6,055 bases of DNA from contig DSAR01000475.1 of assembly GCA_011046405.1 (NCBI GenBank), positions 1-6,055 of the forward strand, read 5' to 3'. Source of the stretch: Chloroflexota bacterium. Its GTDB lineage: Bacteria > Chloroflexota > Anaerolineae > B4-G1. The notes below the pieces were generated by a model, which was not told the DNA's origin, searched no databases, and saw only the letters and a list, made by a program, of their open reading frames with translations. Positions 5,056-6,055 of the stretch are shown here, piece by piece. The position numbers were made by a program, and so were the translations under genes. The stretch's first letter is position 1. Each line of letters begins with the position of its first letter.

Positions 5056-6055
5056 ATGGACAATTTCAAGGCTCACCGTTTGCGCTTCGTCACCGAGGTG
5101 CAGACGACGATCGAATTGAATGAACACCAGGGTTCCGCTATTCGGGGGGCGCTGTACCACGCGATGCGCGCCCGCTTCTGCGGCAACAAGGCAGTCGACG
5201 AATGCGCCCAATGCCCCCTGGTCCTGACCTGTCCGGTTGCCGCGTTGCTCAGCACGCTCAAACCGGATGCACCGGGTGGGCGTGACGTGCCGCGTCCTTT
5301 CACCATTCAACCGCCTGTAATAGCAGGGAGCAGGGAGCGGGTAGCAGGTAGCGGGGATCGGGTAGCAGGTAGCGGGGAGCAGATAGCGGGTAGCGGGGAG
5401 CGGGGAGCGGGAAGCTGCGGGCATCCGGTGGAGGATGAACAGGGGCGGCTTTTCTTCCACTACCGGCCGGGGGAGCGTTTCGAGTTCGGACTCACGCTCT
5501 ACGCCCAGGCGTTGCAACTGTTTCCTTACGTGGTGCTGACGGTCAAGACGTTCGAGGAGGGCGGGCTCGGGCGGCGGATGGCGCGGGATAGCGGACGTTG
5601 GCTGCGGGGCATCTTACGCATCCAGGAGGTCTGGGCGGAGAATCCACTGACGGGGGAACGACAACCGGTGCTGGCATCTGGCGACGACACGGTCCATGTG
5701 CCGGACGTGCCGATCACGCACGCACAAGTGTGCAAGTTTGCAAGTGAGCAAGTGGGCAAGTTTGCAAGTGAGCAAGTGGGCAAGTTTGCAAGTGAGCAAG
5801 TAGGCAAGCCTGCAAGTCTGCAAGCGGACAAGTCTGGAAGTGGGTGCGTTACGTTGAGATTTCTGACGCCGACGCGGCTGGTAGAGAGCGGGCGGCTGGT
5901 GAAACCTCACACATTTCGTTTCAAGCCACTACTGCAGCGTTTGCTGGACCGGCTGGAATCGTTGAGTCGCGACTTCTCCGATACGAAACTCGACGTCGAT
6001 TTCTCCGCCCTGGTGGCGGCCTCGGAGAACGTGCGCGTGCTCGATAACCGGTTGT
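5056..6055 (+). CDS. cas6: Cas6, pre-crRNA processing endoribonuclease (5' part, with two repeat insertions)
   Basis: The frame stays open from ATG 5056 to the right edge, 333 residues. Cas6 is the RAMP endonuclease that cuts the CRISPR repeat in pre-crRNA. In order: a first RAMP strand; a helix G-x2-IRGALYHAM (near 26-37); a Cys cluster C42, C50, C53, C59 typical of the PF10040-type Cas6; PFTIQPP (81-87); YRPGE and FGLTLYAQA (136-152); PYVVL and GGLG (157-172); an NPLTGE strand (196-201); and the family motif VTLRFLTPTRL (265-275), followed by a helix of the second RAMP domain. The C-terminal Gly-rich loop lies beyond the window. Two low-complexity segments interrupt the fold: residues 90-120 (V-A-G-S-G-[DE]-[RQ] repeats) between TIQPP and YRPGE, and 223-263 (K-F-A-S-E-Q-V-G repeats) before VTLRF. 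Both are at loops between conserved blocks. The order csc1 to cas6 is usual for I-D apart from the intervening pair. Confidence 0.88.
   Translation, partial: MDNFKAHRLRFVTEVQTTIELNEHQGSAIRGALYHAMRARFCGNKAVDECAQCPLVLTCPVAALLSTLKPDAPGGRDVPRPFTIQPPVIAGSRERVAGSGDRVAGSGEQIAGSGERGAGSCGHPVEDEQGRLFFHYRPGERFEFGLTLYAQALQLFPYVVLTVKTFEEGGLGRRMARDSGRWLRGILRIQEVWAENPLTGERQPVLASGDDTVHVPDVPITHAQVCKFASEQVGKFASEQVGKFASEQVGKPASLQADKSGSGCVTLRFLTPTRLVESGRLVKPHTFRFKPLLQRLLDRLESLSRDFSDTKLDVDFSALVAASENVRVLDNRL
5325..5415. repeat. Heptamer array inside cas6 (13 units)
   Basis: There are 13 consecutive 7-bp units, each a variant of GGGTAGC (AGGGAGC, AGGTAGC, GGGGATC, GGGGAGC, AGATAGC, GGGAAGC). A 21-bp higher-order period is visible three times (5339-5401), which gives a 7-residue protein repeat. 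TAG is present in six units, in the two non-coding phases only. The four units in which it would be an in-frame stop (5332, 5353, 5374, 5395) all carry GAG or GAT instead. Confidence 0.93.
5724..5843. repeat. Octamer array inside cas6 (15 units)
   Basis: There are 15 consecutive 8-bp units of the form GCAAGTNN. A 24-bp higher-order unit is exactly repeated at 5732 and 5756 and once more with a single change at 5780, encoding an 8-residue repeat K-F-A-S-E-Q-V-G. The last five units are degenerate (GCAAGCCT, GCAAGCGG, ACAAGTCT, GGAAGTGG). TGA occurs in phase 2 of each 24-bp unit and TAG once in phase 1, with no stop in the coding phase. Confidence 0.93.

Noticed and set aside
5035..5517. - strand frame with a Leu-Pro-Ala-Thr repeat
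   Set aside because: It is the antisense reading of cas6, and its repeat is the heptamer array read backwards.
5325..5843. Possible CRISPR array, given two regular repeats next to cas genes
   Set aside because: The repeats are 7- and 8-bp tandem units without spacers, and they lie in an open cas6 frame.
5526..5910. - strand frames with repeated LPTCSLAN or LLTCKLAH segments
   Set aside because: They are antisense readings of the octamer array within cas6; the + strand frame carries the conserved Cas6 motifs.

Overview
The window is part of a CRISPR-Cas effector operon of subtype I-D or a divergent I-D-like variant, all on the + strand. The order is csc3/cas10d (3' part only), an extra helical ORF, csc2 (Cas7), csc1 (Cas5), two small genes that are paralogues of each other, and cas6 (runs off the right edge). 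cas3, cas4, cas1, cas2 and a CRISPR array are not in the window. The calls for csc2, csc1 and cas6 rest on motif patterns recognised by eye. The csc3 call rests more on its zinc-finger and palm-like features together with the neighbouring genes.

The source is probably a bacterium of moderately high GC. Short heptamer repeats of the CCATTCG/CTATTCG and GGGTAGC types lie between and inside genes. I associate such repeats, with type I-D systems, with Chloroflexota and, as the alternative, Cyanobacteria. This assignment is an inference.

Layout: 1-963 is the C-terminal 320 residues of Cas10d. 964-1068 is a leader with an imperfect inverted repeat and one copy of a dispersed repeat. 1069-1650 encodes an unrecognised 193-aa protein that may be a separate small subunit. 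1696-2661 is csc2 and 2672-3496 is csc1. 3593-4093 and 4403-5005 are the paralogous pair, separated by a 309-bp gap that holds a 188-bp element made of 17-bp terminal inverted repeats enclosing five small hairpins. 5056-6055 is cas6, interrupted in frame by 13 heptamers and, further on, by 15 octamers.

How the genes work together, from knowledge of the family: Cas7/Csc2 forms the backbone along the crRNA, Csc1 (Cas5) caps the crRNA 5' end, Cas10d is the large subunit, and Cas6 cuts the pre-crRNA. The extra gene and the paralogous pair are the undescribed part. The most striking sequence-level signal is in cas6. Neither repeat unit (7 or 8 bp) is a multiple of 3. TAG occurs in six heptamers in the two wrong reading phases and never in the coding phase. 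Gain or loss of a single unit would therefore break Cas6, which raises the possibility of phase-variable control of crRNA processing.
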